This document shows, in pieces, positions 1 through 6,570 of a stretch of 8,355 nt of DNA (its first letter is position 1; the number at the start of each line of letters is the position of its first letter). The translations under genes and the position numbers were made by a program. The notes under the pieces were generated by a model, which saw only the letters and a list, made by a program, of their open reading frames with translations, was not told the origin of the DNA and made no database searches. Source of the DNA: Bacteroidota bacterium (GTDB lineage Bacteria; Bacteroidota; Bacteroidia; Flavobacteriales; Crocinitomicaceae); NCBI GenBank assembly GCA_029558435.1, contig JAKQEZ010000320.1, forward strand, positions 1 to 8,355, written 5' to 3'.

Positions 1-459
1 TAAGGTTGTTTTAATTGGTTCTTTATCTGTGAAATCCCATGTAATAGAATTAAATGTACCTGTATATTCTATCCCTAAAAGGTATTTATAAAGCGATTTA
101 ATATTAGATTTTGTTTTTTCAATCATTTCTTCTTGAACATCGACAAAGAAAAGATTATTTGAAATAAATCCATCAATTAACCTTTTATCAGGAAATTTTT
201 GAAATACTTCAGCAATGATTTTTAAAATGAAAATACCTTGACCACATGAAGGTTCAAGAATACGCTTGCAAAAAATATCGGAGTCAATTTCAATGACACT
301 TAAAATATTTTCAACAGTATTCATAGAATTAGTAAGGAATACTCCATTTTGTTTTCTGTGCTTTTTATCTAAATTCTGTTCAAATCCAGTCTGTCCAGAA
401 ATAATCTTGTTTAGATAAAAAGTAATTTGCTTAGAATTAATATTTTCTTGTATTAGCAT
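1..459 (-). CDS. N6-adenine DNA methyltransferase, N-terminal part (runs off left edge)
   Basis: Reading the minus strand from ATG at 459-457 gives 153 open codons with no stop before the window edge, so the 3' part is missing. Residues 36-44 (KQNGVFLTN) resemble the GxxYTP-type motif that precedes the SAM pocket in type I and type IIG adenine methylases. Residues 67-77 (ILEPSCGQGIF) are a motif I of the DPACGSG type. An acidic residue in FVDVQEEMI (105-113) sits where the SAM-ribose ligand is expected. The catalytic NPPY motif would lie outside the window. This is the gamma-class motif order seen in Eco57I-like and HsdM enzymes, so the product probably transfers methyl groups from SAM to adenine N6. 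The start is supported by a Bacteroidota promoter element 19 nt upstream. Whether a restriction domain is fused cannot be seen. The family is likely; the exact subtype is open. Confidence 0.72.
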   Translation of the reverse strand, partial: MLIQENINSKQITFYLNKIISGQTGFEQNLDKKHRKQNGVFLTNSMNTVENILSVIEIDSDIFCKRILEPSCGQGIFILKIIAEVFQKFPDKRLIDGFISNNLFFVDVQEEMIEKTKSNIKSLYKYLLGIEYTGTFNSITWDFTDKEPIKTTL

Positions 460-746
460 GACTTTTTCAAATTTGTACAAAGGTAATAAAATGATACTTA
501 TAATCTACAATAAAATTAAAATATTTATCAACAATAATAATTCAACACACAGGCAAGCACATTGTCTGGTCGCACATAAAGCCCATACACCAGCAAAACC
601 AGCCAAAGAACTTGCCTCTCCCCATTCTGATTTTCCGACACGAAAAAACTAAATCTTTTAAAGTCAGATAAAAGGAAAATTAGTATTTTTGGACAGTATT
701 TCGTTTGAAAAGACAAGTTTGTAAATGACTGAAAGACAGAACGCCC
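460..746. other. Gene-poor spacer, A/C-rich on the plus strand
   Basis: I see no convincing gene here. From about 541 to 650 the plus strand is strikingly poor in G and rich in A and C. It contains an inverted repeat, AGGCAAG (551-557) with CTTGCCT (611-617), spanning 67 nt, and a GCACATT motif (557-563) that recurs in the other two spacers of the window (3674-3680 and 7967-7973). At 684-695 the 12-mer TATTTTTGGACA is identical to the core promoter/operator of the R-M operon (3771-3782). A minus-strand open frame (528-758) runs through here into the repeat but has no recognisable domain, so I do not call it. Confidence 0.5.
478..510 (-). promoter_or_regulatory. Bacteroidota-type promoter for the leftmost methyltransferase
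   Basis: On the minus strand, TACCTTTG (485-478) matches the -7 consensus TAnnTTTG of Bacteroidota. A TTG (510-508) lies 22 nt further upstream and could be a relaxed -33 element, slightly farther than the usual ~19-nt spacing. The -7 box ends 19 nt before the ATG at 459, a sensible short leader. Confidence 0.55.
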
Positions 747-885
747 AGTTGGTAACATGCGGTATATTTTATTGCCGAGATAGTGCTGAAATCAACGGCT
801 GTGGCTCGCTTCAAACTTCATCGTGGCTTGACAGTGAAGTGCTCCGTAATCGGCAACAAAAACATACCGCTGTCCGTTAGCACCA
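747..885 (+). repeat. attC-like recombination site A
   Basis: This is an imperfect palindrome with the four-box build of an integron attC site. The left core is AGTTGGTAAC (747-756). The left arm (759-778) begins GCGGTAT and ends TTGCCGA. A ~71-nt centre follows, with TGCT near its left end (784-787) and GTGCT near its right end (839-843). The right arm (850-870) begins TCGGCAA and ends ATACCGC. The right core is CCGTTAGCACC (874-884). The arms pair except for two mismatches, both G.T wobbles on the bottom strand, and one bulged base. The presumed crossover is G876^T877. Sites B, C and D share its length, orientation and the conserved TAACA/CCGTT cores. Confidence 0.8.
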
Positions 886-1752
886 ATGCCTGCGGACACC
901 CTACCATAAAGTAAGCTGACTGACATAGATGTTAAAACGCTTTTCTTGTTTGTGCCAATACTCAGGGTCAATTTCAAACCCGACATATTCGCAATTTGCT
1001 TTTTTAGCTGCGACCCTACTGCTACCACCGCCAACGTGAGTATCAAGTATTTTGCAGCCTTCAAATCCATAATCCGAAATTAATTTTTGGTAAAGCAAAA
1101 CAGGCTTATGGCAAGGATGTATTCGCTTTTCGTTTAGTTGCTTATTGCCTTGCTGTGTCATTGGTTCGCTTAGGCTCTTTGCTTGGCACATTCCAGCCCA
1201 CAACAAAGGCAATTCAATTTCTTCATCAATCATTGAGCAATAAGCCATTTCGTAAGGCTTAAAACTCATTCCTTCAGCTACGCCTTTGTTCCACTTAATC
1301 CTGCCAGTTCCTACACCTTGCCAATTAACATATTCAATACCAAAAATTATTTGCTCCTTACTTACTCGTTTCAATTCGTCAAAATATTCCTGCGTTGGCG
1401 GTTCTTTATCCCAATCCTTTTGGGTATAAACTTCTTTGTTTCGGTTGCCGTTTAGCCTTGTGCCATTCTTTTGCTTTACTGTGGTTTTGGTTTCTTTCAA
1501 ATATGCCATTTGCCCTACGTTTATACCATAAGGAATATCGCAAATTGCTAAATCAAAATAGCCATCAGGAAAGCGTTTTAACCCTACCATACAATCCTCA
1601 TTGAACACCACCGATGAAGGCACTGGTGCTAACAAGGTATTGCCAAAAGCAGGGCTGACCTGCTCCGAACAAACTTTGGTATGTAATTCAACTTTCTGCA
1701 TCTATGTTACTTTTGTGCTGTTAATTCCCTGCCTTCGGCAATACCCGAACCG
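877..1752 (+). mobile_element. Integron-like cassette 1 (876 bp, reversed DNA methyltransferase)
   Basis: The unit runs from the crossover point of site A to that of site B. Its first bases, read with the preceding G (GTTAGCACCA, 876-885), are the exact reverse complement of the left core of site B (TGGTGCTAAC, 1624-1633). The two ends therefore would form one matched site in a circular cassette. The single gene lies opposite to the usual cassette direction, its stop only 16 nt from the site A core. The element boundary is inferred from the repeats; mobility is not shown. Confidence 0.65.
901..1701 (-). CDS. Beta-class DNA amino-methyltransferase (N6-adenine or N4-cytosine)
   Basis: The protein transfers a methyl group from SAM to an exocyclic base amine. 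The catalytic motif IV comes early as CDIPYGI (a DPPY variant, about residues 54-60). The SAM motif comes near the C-terminus as LDTHVGGGSS, followed by VGFEIDPEYW. Motif IV before motif I defines the beta class; the stretch between should carry target recognition. Such small methylases are common in phages and as solitary enzymes, and no restriction gene accompanies it. The start is uncertain. The longest frame begins at ATG 1701 inside repeat B, so about 30 residues are repeat-encoded. The family-like part begins at VVFNEDC, where tandem GTG codons (1611-1609, 1608-1606) could start it. Because site B's left part would travel with this cassette, a start inside it is possible. Target sequence unknown. 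Confidence 0.82.
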   Translation of the reverse strand: MQKVELHTKVCSEQVSPAFGNTLLAPVPSSVVFNEDCMVGLKRFPDGYFDLAICDIPYGINVGQMAYLKETKTTVKQKNGTRLNGNRNKEVYTQKDWDKEPPTQEYFDELKRVSKEQIIFGIEYVNWQGVGTGRIKWNKGVAEGMSFKPYEMAYCSMIDEEIELPLLWAGMCQAKSLSEPMTQQGNKQLNEKRIHPCHKPVLLYQKLISDYGFEGCKILDTHVGGGSSRVAAKKANCEYVGFEIDPEYWHKQEKRFNIYVSQLTLW

Positions 1753-1761
1753 TTATGCACA
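1624..1761 (+). repeat. attC-like recombination site B
   Basis: Left core TGGTGCTAAC (1624-1633), left arm GGTATTGCCAAAAGCAGGG (1636-1654), right arm CCCTGCCTTCGGCAATACC (1727-1745), right core CCGTTATGCACA (1750-1761). The arms pair at 17 of 19 positions and both mismatches become G.T wobbles on the bottom strand. Conserved TGCT (1661-1664) and TTTTGTGCT (1711-1719) sit in the centre, as in sites C and D. The left core does not match the site's own right core (GTTATGCACA) but matches the right core of upstream site A exactly over 10 nt. The 5' end of the methyltransferase frame overlaps it on the other strand. Confidence 0.82.
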
Positions 1762-1794
1762 ACCTTATTGCGACACCACATCAAGCATTCACTT

Positions 1795-1802
1795 TACCTT
1801 TG
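1795..1802 (+). promoter_or_regulatory. Bacteroidota -7 promoter element of the SulP gene
   Basis: TACCTTTG matches TAnnTTTG and is the same octamer found before the leftmost methyltransferase. It ends 26 nt before the ATG at 1829. The nearest TTG upstream (1768-1770) is 24 nt away, a long spacing, so the -33 element is uncertain. The element lies inside the cassette, so the transporter would be expressed wherever the cassette sits. Confidence 0.5.
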
Positions 1803-1828
1803 ACAGAATACAATGACACTTCATACGA

Positions 1829-3379
1829 ATGAAAAGAACAATTAAGTATTACAGAATTATTTGGCTTAAACATGATTTACCTGCTGGACTTTCAGTTTTC
1901 CTTGTTGCACTTCCACTCTGTTTGGGAATTGCCTTAGCATCGGGAGCACCACTTTATGCAGGACTTTTATCAGGTATCATTGGCGGACTTGTAGTTTCGC
2001 TTATCAGTGGTTCGCAACTTGCGGTATCAGGACCAGCCGCTGGCTTGACAACATTGGTTGCAGGTTCTATAATTTCGTTAGGTGACTTTAAAATATTTTT
2101 GCTTGCTGTAATTGTTGCAGGGCTGTTTCAATTGCTTTTAGGGATTCTGAAACTTGGTGTAATTGCAAACTATTTTCCATCATCGGTTATCAAAGGAATG
2201 TTGGCAGCAATCGGTGTAATGCTCATTTCAAAACAAATTCCCATTGCATTAGGTTATAACCAACCTGACTTTTGGACAGGCGGGTTCCTAAAATTATTTT
2301 CAACAAATCATTTCGGTGAAAATGTTGACAATTTTAATCAGCATATAACAAGCGGAGCAATATTAATTTCCATCCTTTCAGTTTTAGCTTACATTTTGCT
2401 TCAGTTCCCATTTTTTAAAAAAATAAAAATAATTCCTGCACCATTAGTAATTGTGATAGTAGGTGTGGTCATCAATATTCTTTTCACCAACGTAGCTTCC
2501 GGCTTTTCACTCAAGCAAACACAATTAGTAAATATTCCATCAGACATCTTCGCAGACATTTCGTTTCCAGATTTCACTAAGTTGTTCAGCAATTCTGAAA
2601 TTTGGAAGGATGGATTAACAATCGGACTGCTTGCAACTCTTGAAACCTTGCTTGGTGTTGAAGCTATTGATAAATTGGACAGACATAACCGTATTACACC
2701 TGTTAATCGGGAATTGGTTGCACAGGGAATAGGAAATATGACTTGCGGACTATTGGGTGCAATACCAATGACAGCAGTAGTTGTTAGAGGTTCGGCAAAT
2801 GTGGACGCAGGCGCAAAAACAAAACTTTCTGCTTTTACGCACGGACTTTTTCTTTTACTTGCAGTATTACTTGTTCCCTTTCTACTCAACAAAATTCCTT
2901 ACGCTTCGCTTGCAGCCATTCTTATCATCACAGGATACAATCTGACAAAACCAAAACTCTATCGCAGTATGTGGAGTTTAGGTTGGAAACAGTTTATGCC
3001 TTTCATTTTAACCATCCTTGTCATTCTTGCAACCGATTTATTGATTGGCGTTAGCATTGGCTTGCTAATTTCTACTTACTTCATTATTCGAAACAATTTT
3101 AAGGCAGAATATAAAATAACCAAGAAAGTGATAAATGGAATTGATACAGAATATATCAAACTCAACAGCAATGTTACATTTTTAAACAAAGTAAATTTGA
3201 GAAAATCATTAGACGAAGTTGCAGAATATAATGTGCTGACAATTGACGGTAGCGAATGTAATTTCATTGACTACGACATTCTTGAAATTATTAGTGAATT
3301 TGAAACTAAAGCTAAAGACAGACACATTGAGCTACGACTAATTGGAATAGAAAAAGTAAACGTAACAGCACTACATTGA
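1829..3379 (+). CDS. SulP-family inorganic anion transporter with C-terminal STAS domain
   Basis: This is an inner-membrane transporter of the SLC26/SulP family, which moves sulfate, bicarbonate or related anions with Na+ or H+. The 516 residues start with the family's entry motif (HDLPAGLSVFLVALPLCLG, 15-33). GSQLAVSGPAAGLTTLVAG (61-79) is the conserved TM3 substrate region. Many hydrophobic helices follow; ETLLGVEAIDKLD (about 271-283) and GAIPMTAVVVRGSANVDAGA (about 311-330) are the signature of the second half. From about residue 430 the chain becomes soluble with a STAS-like fold (VLTIDGSECNFIDYDILEII). The length is typical and there is no fused carbonic anhydrase. Related Bacteroidota proteins are often bicarbonate transporters beside carbonic anhydrase, but none is here, so the substrate is open. 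The gene appears intact and is the only one in its cassette. Confidence 0.93.
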   Translation: MKRTIKYYRIIWLKHDLPAGLSVFLVALPLCLGIALASGAPLYAGLLSGIIGGLVVSLISGSQLAVSGPAAGLTTLVAGSIISLGDFKIFLLAVIVAGLFQLLLGILKLGVIANYFPSSVIKGMLAAIGVMLISKQIPIALGYNQPDFWTGGFLKLFSTNHFGENVDNFNQHITSGAILISILSVLAYILLQFPFFKKIKIIPAPLVIVIVGVVINILFTNVASGFSLKQTQLVNIPSDIFADISFPDFTKLFSNSEIWKDGLTIGLLATLETLLGVEAIDKLDRHNRITPVNRELVAQGIGNMTCGLLGAIPMTAVVVRGSANVDAGAKTKLSAFTHGLFLLLAVLLVPFLLNKIPYASLAAILIITGYNLTKPKLYRSMWSLGWKQFMPFILTILVILATDLLIGVSIGLLISTYFIIRNNFKAEYKITKKVINGIDTEYIKLNSNVTFLNKVNLRKSLDEVAEYNVLTIDGSECNFIDYDILEIISEFETKAKDRHIELRLIGIEKVNVTALH

Positions 3380-3433
3380 CAATGAAAAACAAAAATGTAT
3401 TACGATGACACTAATTAAGGACGAAAGAAAGGC

Positions 3434-3571
3434 TGTGCATAACAAACAAATTGGCAATAGAGCCGGTGAAATGCTTCTATTGAGCTTTTGTCCAAGGTTG
3501 AACGGTAGTAATTCTATTCAACATTTGTGCTTAAAGTCGACTCCATCGCCAATTTGCAAACCGTTAGCACT
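3434..3571 (+). repeat. attC-like recombination site C
   Basis: Left core TGTGCATAAC (3434-3443), left arm CAAATTGGCAATAGAGCC (3447-3464), right arm GACTCCATCGCCAATTTG (3539-3556), right core CCGTTAGCACT (3561-3571). The arms pair at 15 of 18 positions and all three mismatches are G.T wobbles on the bottom strand. The centre shares TGCTTCTAT (3472-3480), CAAGGTT (3493-3499) and TTTGTGCT (3524-3531) with site D, so the two are homologous across the whole repeat. It lies 54 nt after the SulP stop and separates that gene from the R-M operon. A 92-codon open frame (3405-3683) crosses it and is not called as a gene. Confidence 0.83.
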
Positions 3572-3736
3572 CACCCTAAAGACCGACACGACCGACAACA
3601 AACGAACAGAAAAATGCCAACGCTTCGCAAAATTAAAAGAGCTGTTTTCCCAACCTAAAGCCGACCCCAAACAGCACATTTAATTTTGCCCGACACACCC
3701 AAGCCCACCCACCACCCAAACATTGTTGAAAACTTC
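3572..3736. other. A/C-rich G-poor leader spacer of the R-M cassette
   Basis: I see no gene in this stretch. The plus strand is dominated by A and C, most clearly at 3690-3720, where G is nearly absent. It contains a long inverted repeat (listed separately) and a GCACATT motif (3674-3680) followed by a C/A-rich run. The same motif and composition appear at 557-600 and 7967-8010. Confidence 0.5.
3627..3689. repeat. Strong inverted repeat (cruciform/hairpin candidate)
   Basis: GCAAAATTAAA (3627-3637) pairs perfectly with TTTAATTTTGC (3679-3689). Inside it, past a 3x3 segment with one further G-C pair, GCTGTTT (3641-3647) pairs perfectly with AAACAGC (3669-3675), leaving a 21-nt loop. It lies about 60 nt before the operon's promoter. 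No T-run follows, so it does not look like an intrinsic terminator. Confidence 0.7.
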
Positions 3737-3781
3737 TTTGGACTTTTTTTGTCCATAAAATTATTATACTTATTTTTGGAC
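3737..3781 (+). promoter_or_regulatory. Candidate operator for the XRE/controller protein
   Basis: Three GGAC half-sites surround the promoter. TTTGGAC (3737-3743) and its inverted partner GTCC (3751-3754) form GGAC-N7-GTCC over the -33 box, and TTTGGAC recurs at 3775-3781 over the end of the -7 box. Paired inverted half-sites overlapping the promoter are typical of R-M controller (C) protein autoregulation. The assignment to the downstream HTH protein is inference. Confidence 0.45.
3748..3778 (+). promoter_or_regulatory. Canonical Bacteroidota promoter of the R-M operon
   Basis: TTTG (3748-3751), a 19-nt spacer, then TATTTTTG (3771-3778): an exact TTTG-N19-TAnnTTTG arrangement. Transcription should begin a few bases after 3778, leaving only about 10 nt or less before the ATG at 3796, so the first gene has a very short leader. 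Confidence 0.75.
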
Positions 3782-3795
3782 ATTATTTGACCAAT

Positions 3796-4122
3796 ATGGC
3801 AACAATTAAGCAGACAAAATCATTTGGAGAACATCTTAGACATCTAAGAGAAGAAGCGGGCTTGACTTTGAAATTTGTTTCAGAACAAATTAGTATTGAC
3901 ACTTCGCTTTTAGCAAAGATTGAACGCAACGAAAGACAGCCGACAAAGCAAATTATTAAGCAAGTTGCGGACTTTTTTAAAGTTGACGAAAAAGAATTGC
4001 AGAATGATTTTTTAAGTGATGTTATCGCTTATAAAATTCTTGACGAAGAAGCAGATCTAAGTATCTTAAAAGTTGCTGAGGAAAAAGTGAAATACCTAAA
4101 AACTGTTCACAATGGAAAATGA
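3796..4122 (+). CDS. XRE-family HTH regulator, controller-like protein of the R-M system
   Basis: A 108-residue DNA-binding protein. Residues about 10-65 form a Cro/CI-type helix-turn-helix domain: LRHLREEAGLTLKFVSEQ, then the recognition helix region DTSLLAKIERNERQPT, then VADFFKVDEKEL. The tail is charged and probably helical. C proteins of type II R-M systems are small XRE proteins that delay endonuclease expression, and the GGAC half-sites around the promoter fit self-regulation; this role is inferred. The stop overlaps the methyltransferase start by 11 nt (4112-4122), so the two are likely translationally coupled. An upstream in-frame TTG (3787) would add MTN, but it lies almost at the predicted transcription start, so I prefer the ATG. 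It could also be a plain repressor of the operon. Confidence 0.85.
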   Translation: MATIKQTKSFGEHLRHLREEAGLTLKFVSEQISIDTSLLAKIERNERQPTKQIIKQVADFFKVDEKELQNDFLSDVIAYKILDEEADLSILKVAEEKVKYLKTVHNGK

Positions 4123-5419
4123 AATTAAAGTCGTAGAATTATTTGCAGGCGTAGGTGGCTTTCGTCTTGGACTTGAAGGATGGAAAGGAAAATCTGCATC
4201 ATCAGGATATAAAAAATCGCTAAAATCACCTTACAAAGTGGTTTGGAGCAACCAGTGGGAACCATCGACAAAAACGCAACACGCTTCTTTGGTTTATGAA
4301 AATCGTTTTGGAAAAAACGGACATTCTAATGAAGACATTGCTCAAGTTGATGTTTCGAGCATTCCTGACCACGATTTGTTGGTAGGTGGCTTTCCTTGTC
4401 AAGACTATTCAGTTGCTACAACCTTAAAGAACTCAAAAGGACTAATCGGCAAGAAAGGAGTTTTGTGGTGGAGTATTCACAAAATAATTTCAGAAAAAGT
4501 AAATAAACCAAAGTATTTATTCCTTGAAAATGTTGACAGACTTCTTATTTCTCCATCGGGTCAACGAGGACGAGACTTTGCTATTATCTTACAAAGTTTA
4601 AATGAATTGGGCTATGCTGTAGAATGGAGAGTTATAAATGCAGCGGATTTTGGAATGCCTCAAAGACGAAGAAGAGTTTTTATTTTGGCTTATTTGCAAG
4701 GAACTAGTATTTACGAAAGTATAAAAGAAGTTACTCCTAGTGAATGGATTTTAGAGGAGGGAACTTTAGCGGAAGCTTTCCCCGTAACCTCTGAAAATTC
4801 GTTATTTCCTACTGAATTTAAACTCAAAGGCGATATTGTTTCAATTTCTGAAAACTTCAACAAAAACGGAACAACAGGACTTTTTGAAAATACAGGATTA
4901 ATGATAAACGGTTTGGTTACAACTCTTAAGACAAAACCAAACTATGATGGAAATTTCACAATTTTAAAAGACCTAATCCAAAACGGAGAAGTGACATCAG
5001 AATTTTACATTGACAAAAATGACCTTGACAAATGGATTTATCTAAAAGGTCCAAAAAAGGAAATGCGAAAAAACGCACAAGGCTTTGAGTATCATTACAG
5101 TGAAGGTGGAATGATTTTCCCAGACCCATTAGACAAACCCTCAAGAACAATTATTACCGGTGAAGGTGGAAAATCACCATCAAGATTTAAACACGTAATC
5201 CAAACTCCAAAAGGTTACAGAAGACTTTCACCAGTTGAACTTGAACGTTTAAATATGTTTCCAGACGACCACACAAAACTTGAAGGAGTATCAGATACAA
5301 AAAGAGCCTTTTTTATGGGCAATGCATTAGTTGTCGGAGTAATTGAAAAAATTGGAATAGAACTTAACATCAAAATTAATCAAAAGAAAAAAATATGGCA
5401 GGATTCCTATTCAGTCTAG
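4112..5419 (+). CDS. Type II DNA (cytosine-5-)-methyltransferase, probably GATC-directed
   Basis: This enzyme methylates C5 of cytosine with SAM and protects host DNA from the partner nuclease. All key motifs are present in order within 435 residues: motif I VELFAGVGGFRLG (8-20), motif IV GGFPCQDYS with catalytic Cys96, motif VI ENV (139-141), motif VIII with QRRRR (184-188), then a long target-recognition region (about 200-355), motif IX RRLSPVELERLNMFPDD, and motif X RAFFMGNALVV near the C-terminus. It overlaps the regulator by 11 nt and the next gene by 25 nt. Specificity cannot be read directly; the Sau3AI-type nuclease two genes downstream suggests GATC, and M.Sau3AI is also a C5-methyltransferase. 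The gene looks intact, so the function is certain and the target is inferred. Confidence 0.95.
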   Translation: MENEIKVVELFAGVGGFRLGLEGWKGKSASSGYKKSLKSPYKVVWSNQWEPSTKTQHASLVYENRFGKNGHSNEDIAQVDVSSIPDHDLLVGGFPCQDYSVATTLKNSKGLIGKKGVLWWSIHKIISEKVNKPKYLFLENVDRLLISPSGQRGRDFAIILQSLNELGYAVEWRVINAADFGMPQRRRRVFILAYLQGTSIYESIKEVTPSEWILEEGTLAEAFPVTSENSLFPTEFKLKGDIVSISENFNKNGTTGLFENTGLMINGLVTTLKTKPNYDGNFTILKDLIQNGEVTSEFYIDKNDLDKWIYLKGPKKEMRKNAQGFEYHYSEGGMIFPDPLDKPSRTIITGEGGKSPSRFKHVIQTPKGYRRLSPVELERLNMFPDDHTKLEGVSDTKRAFFMGNALVVGVIEKIGIELNIKINQKKKIWQDSYSV

Positions 5420-6570
5420 ATAATGAAGATTCATTAATCGATTGTATAAACAAAGGTATTTATTCCACAAGATTATCAGAGCCAGGCAATGTATGGGGAA
5501 TTCATCACGAAGGCACATTTGCTGATTATTGCTCAATGAAAGAGGGAGATAACGTGTATTTTTTTATCAAAAGAAAAATTTACGGCATTGGTTCACTTGT
5601 TAACATTAATAACCAATGTAAGTTTTTAAACTACCCTAATGCCAATTTTCCAACAGTTCAAAACTATGAGGACATTCAAGAAAGTTTACTTTTAGATTTA
5701 GGGAATGATGAAAGTTTAAATAGTAGATTCATTTGCACATTTATTCCATTTCCATTATTTTTTAGAAACGGGATTGATATGGATGAAATTTTAGCATCAT
5801 CCCCAAGCAGTTTTAAGATTTTACGTGCTTTTTGGAAATTGAGTTTCATTAAATTTTCAGATGAAGAAAATCAAGCATTTAAAAATATACTATTAAGGAG
5901 AAACATAAATGCTGTTGACAATCCAGATGCTCAAAACACATTTCATAGCAATTACATTGCTTTTCACAATGAAATAAGAAATAAGACAATTCATAATAAT
6001 GCTTATAGTTTTTCTGTAGCCCCTTTTTTAAACACCATAAATAATATCGATGGCAGTTTAAAACACGAAATGGCCATTGAAGCGGCATTAATATTTCAAT
6101 TAACTTCTAATCACCAAGCAACAATAGATATATTTGGTAATTGGGATTATTTGACACATCAAGTAATCGCATCACCATTTAAGCCAATTGATTATATGGA
6201 TAAAATGGACGTTTTTGGCTATAAATTTATCCAAAACCAAAACCCAACAATCTCTCACTATCTAGTGGTTGAAATAAAAAAGGGAATTATTGATACTCAA
6301 GATATTTTACAACTAATGAAATATGTTGATTGGGTTAAAAATGAATACGCCTATGGAGATTATAGTATGATACAAGCTTTTATGATTGGGGCTGGTTATA
6401 CAGAAGATGCATTATTGCACTTTAATCAAATTGTGGAAAGGAGATTTATTCACGGAGTTAGGCCATCTGTGTCTGCTGAATGGAAGAATGCAAAACTTGT
6501 ATGCTATTCGTTTAATAATCAAGAAAATATTTTAGATTTTGAAATAATAGCTGATGCGAATGGCCAATAA
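5395..6570 (+). CDS. PUA-like (EVE/YTH-like) domain plus PD-(D/E)XK nuclease, R-M accessory
   Basis: I do not recognise a named family for this 391-residue protein. The N-terminal ~110 residues (FLFSLDNEDSLIDCINKGIY, then a Trp, then MKEGDNVYFFIKRKIYGIGS) read like a PUA-superfamily fold such as EVE or YTH, domains that often bind modified bases. The C-terminal ~170 residues fit a NucS/DUF91-like PD-(D/E)XK nuclease: an acidic helix HEMAIEAAL (224-232), Asp272 in KMDVFGY, Glu293 and Lys295 in VVEIKKG, then a Gln-containing helix QDILQLMKYVDWV (302-314). The start overlaps the methyltransferase end by 25 nt and the end overlaps the endonuclease, so it is built into the operon. It could be a second restriction subunit, a modification-dependent nuclease, or a specificity helper. 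Domain calls come from motif reading alone. Confidence 0.75.
   Translation: MAGFLFSLDNEDSLIDCINKGIYSTRLSEPGNVWGIHHEGTFADYCSMKEGDNVYFFIKRKIYGIGSLVNINNQCKFLNYPNANFPTVQNYEDIQESLLLDLGNDESLNSRFICTFIPFPLFFRNGIDMDEILASSPSSFKILRAFWKLSFIKFSDEENQAFKNILLRRNINAVDNPDAQNTFHSNYIAFHNEIRNKTIHNNAYSFSVAPFLNTINNIDGSLKHEMAIEAALIFQLTSNHQATIDIFGNWDYLTHQVIASPFKPIDYMDKMDVFGYKFIQNQNPTISHYLVVEIKKGIIDTQDILQLMKYVDWVKNEYAYGDYSMIQAFMIGAGYTEDALLHFNQIVERRFIHGVRPSVSAEWKNAKLVCYSFNNQENILDFEIIADANGQ

Larger units (their letters stand above)
1753..3563 (+). mobile_element. Integron-like cassette 2 (1811 bp, SulP transporter)
   Basis: The unit runs from G1752^T1753 to G3563. Its leading bases with the preceding G (GTTATGCACA, 1752-1761) are the exact reverse complement of site C's left core (TGTGCATAAC, 3434-3443), 10 of 10, including an extra A/T that the other cores lack. 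It holds one gene in the standard orientation with its own promoter, a 76-nt 5' lead and 54 nt between stop and repeat. Boundary inferred from the repeats. Confidence 0.65.

Noticed and set aside
528..758. Minus-strand 76-codon frame in the left spacer
   Set aside because: No domain, skewed composition from the A/C-rich spacer, and overlap with site A.
1..1701. The two adenine-type methyltransferases as parts of one R-M system
   Set aside because: They belong to different classes (gamma-type motif order versus beta), are separated by site A, and no restriction gene is seen beside either inside the window.
2401..2892. 163-codon minus-strand frame inside the SulP gene
   Set aside because: It is a shadow of the SulP coding frame; the plus-strand protein has clear family motifs throughout.
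3405..3683. 92-codon plus-strand frame crossing site C, and similar frames across A (725-880), B (1601-1816) and D (8054-8226)
   Set aside because: Conceptual proteins from B and D look faintly alike (ANx..., LRQxxNR), but that follows from homology of the DNA repeats. None has a known domain, and the arms vary to keep pairing rather than codons. The frame in A is shifted relative to the others.
3787..3795. TTG start codon for the XRE regulator
   Set aside because: It lies 9 nt after the -7 box, at or before the likely transcription start; ATG 3796 is a better start and keeps the whole HTH domain.
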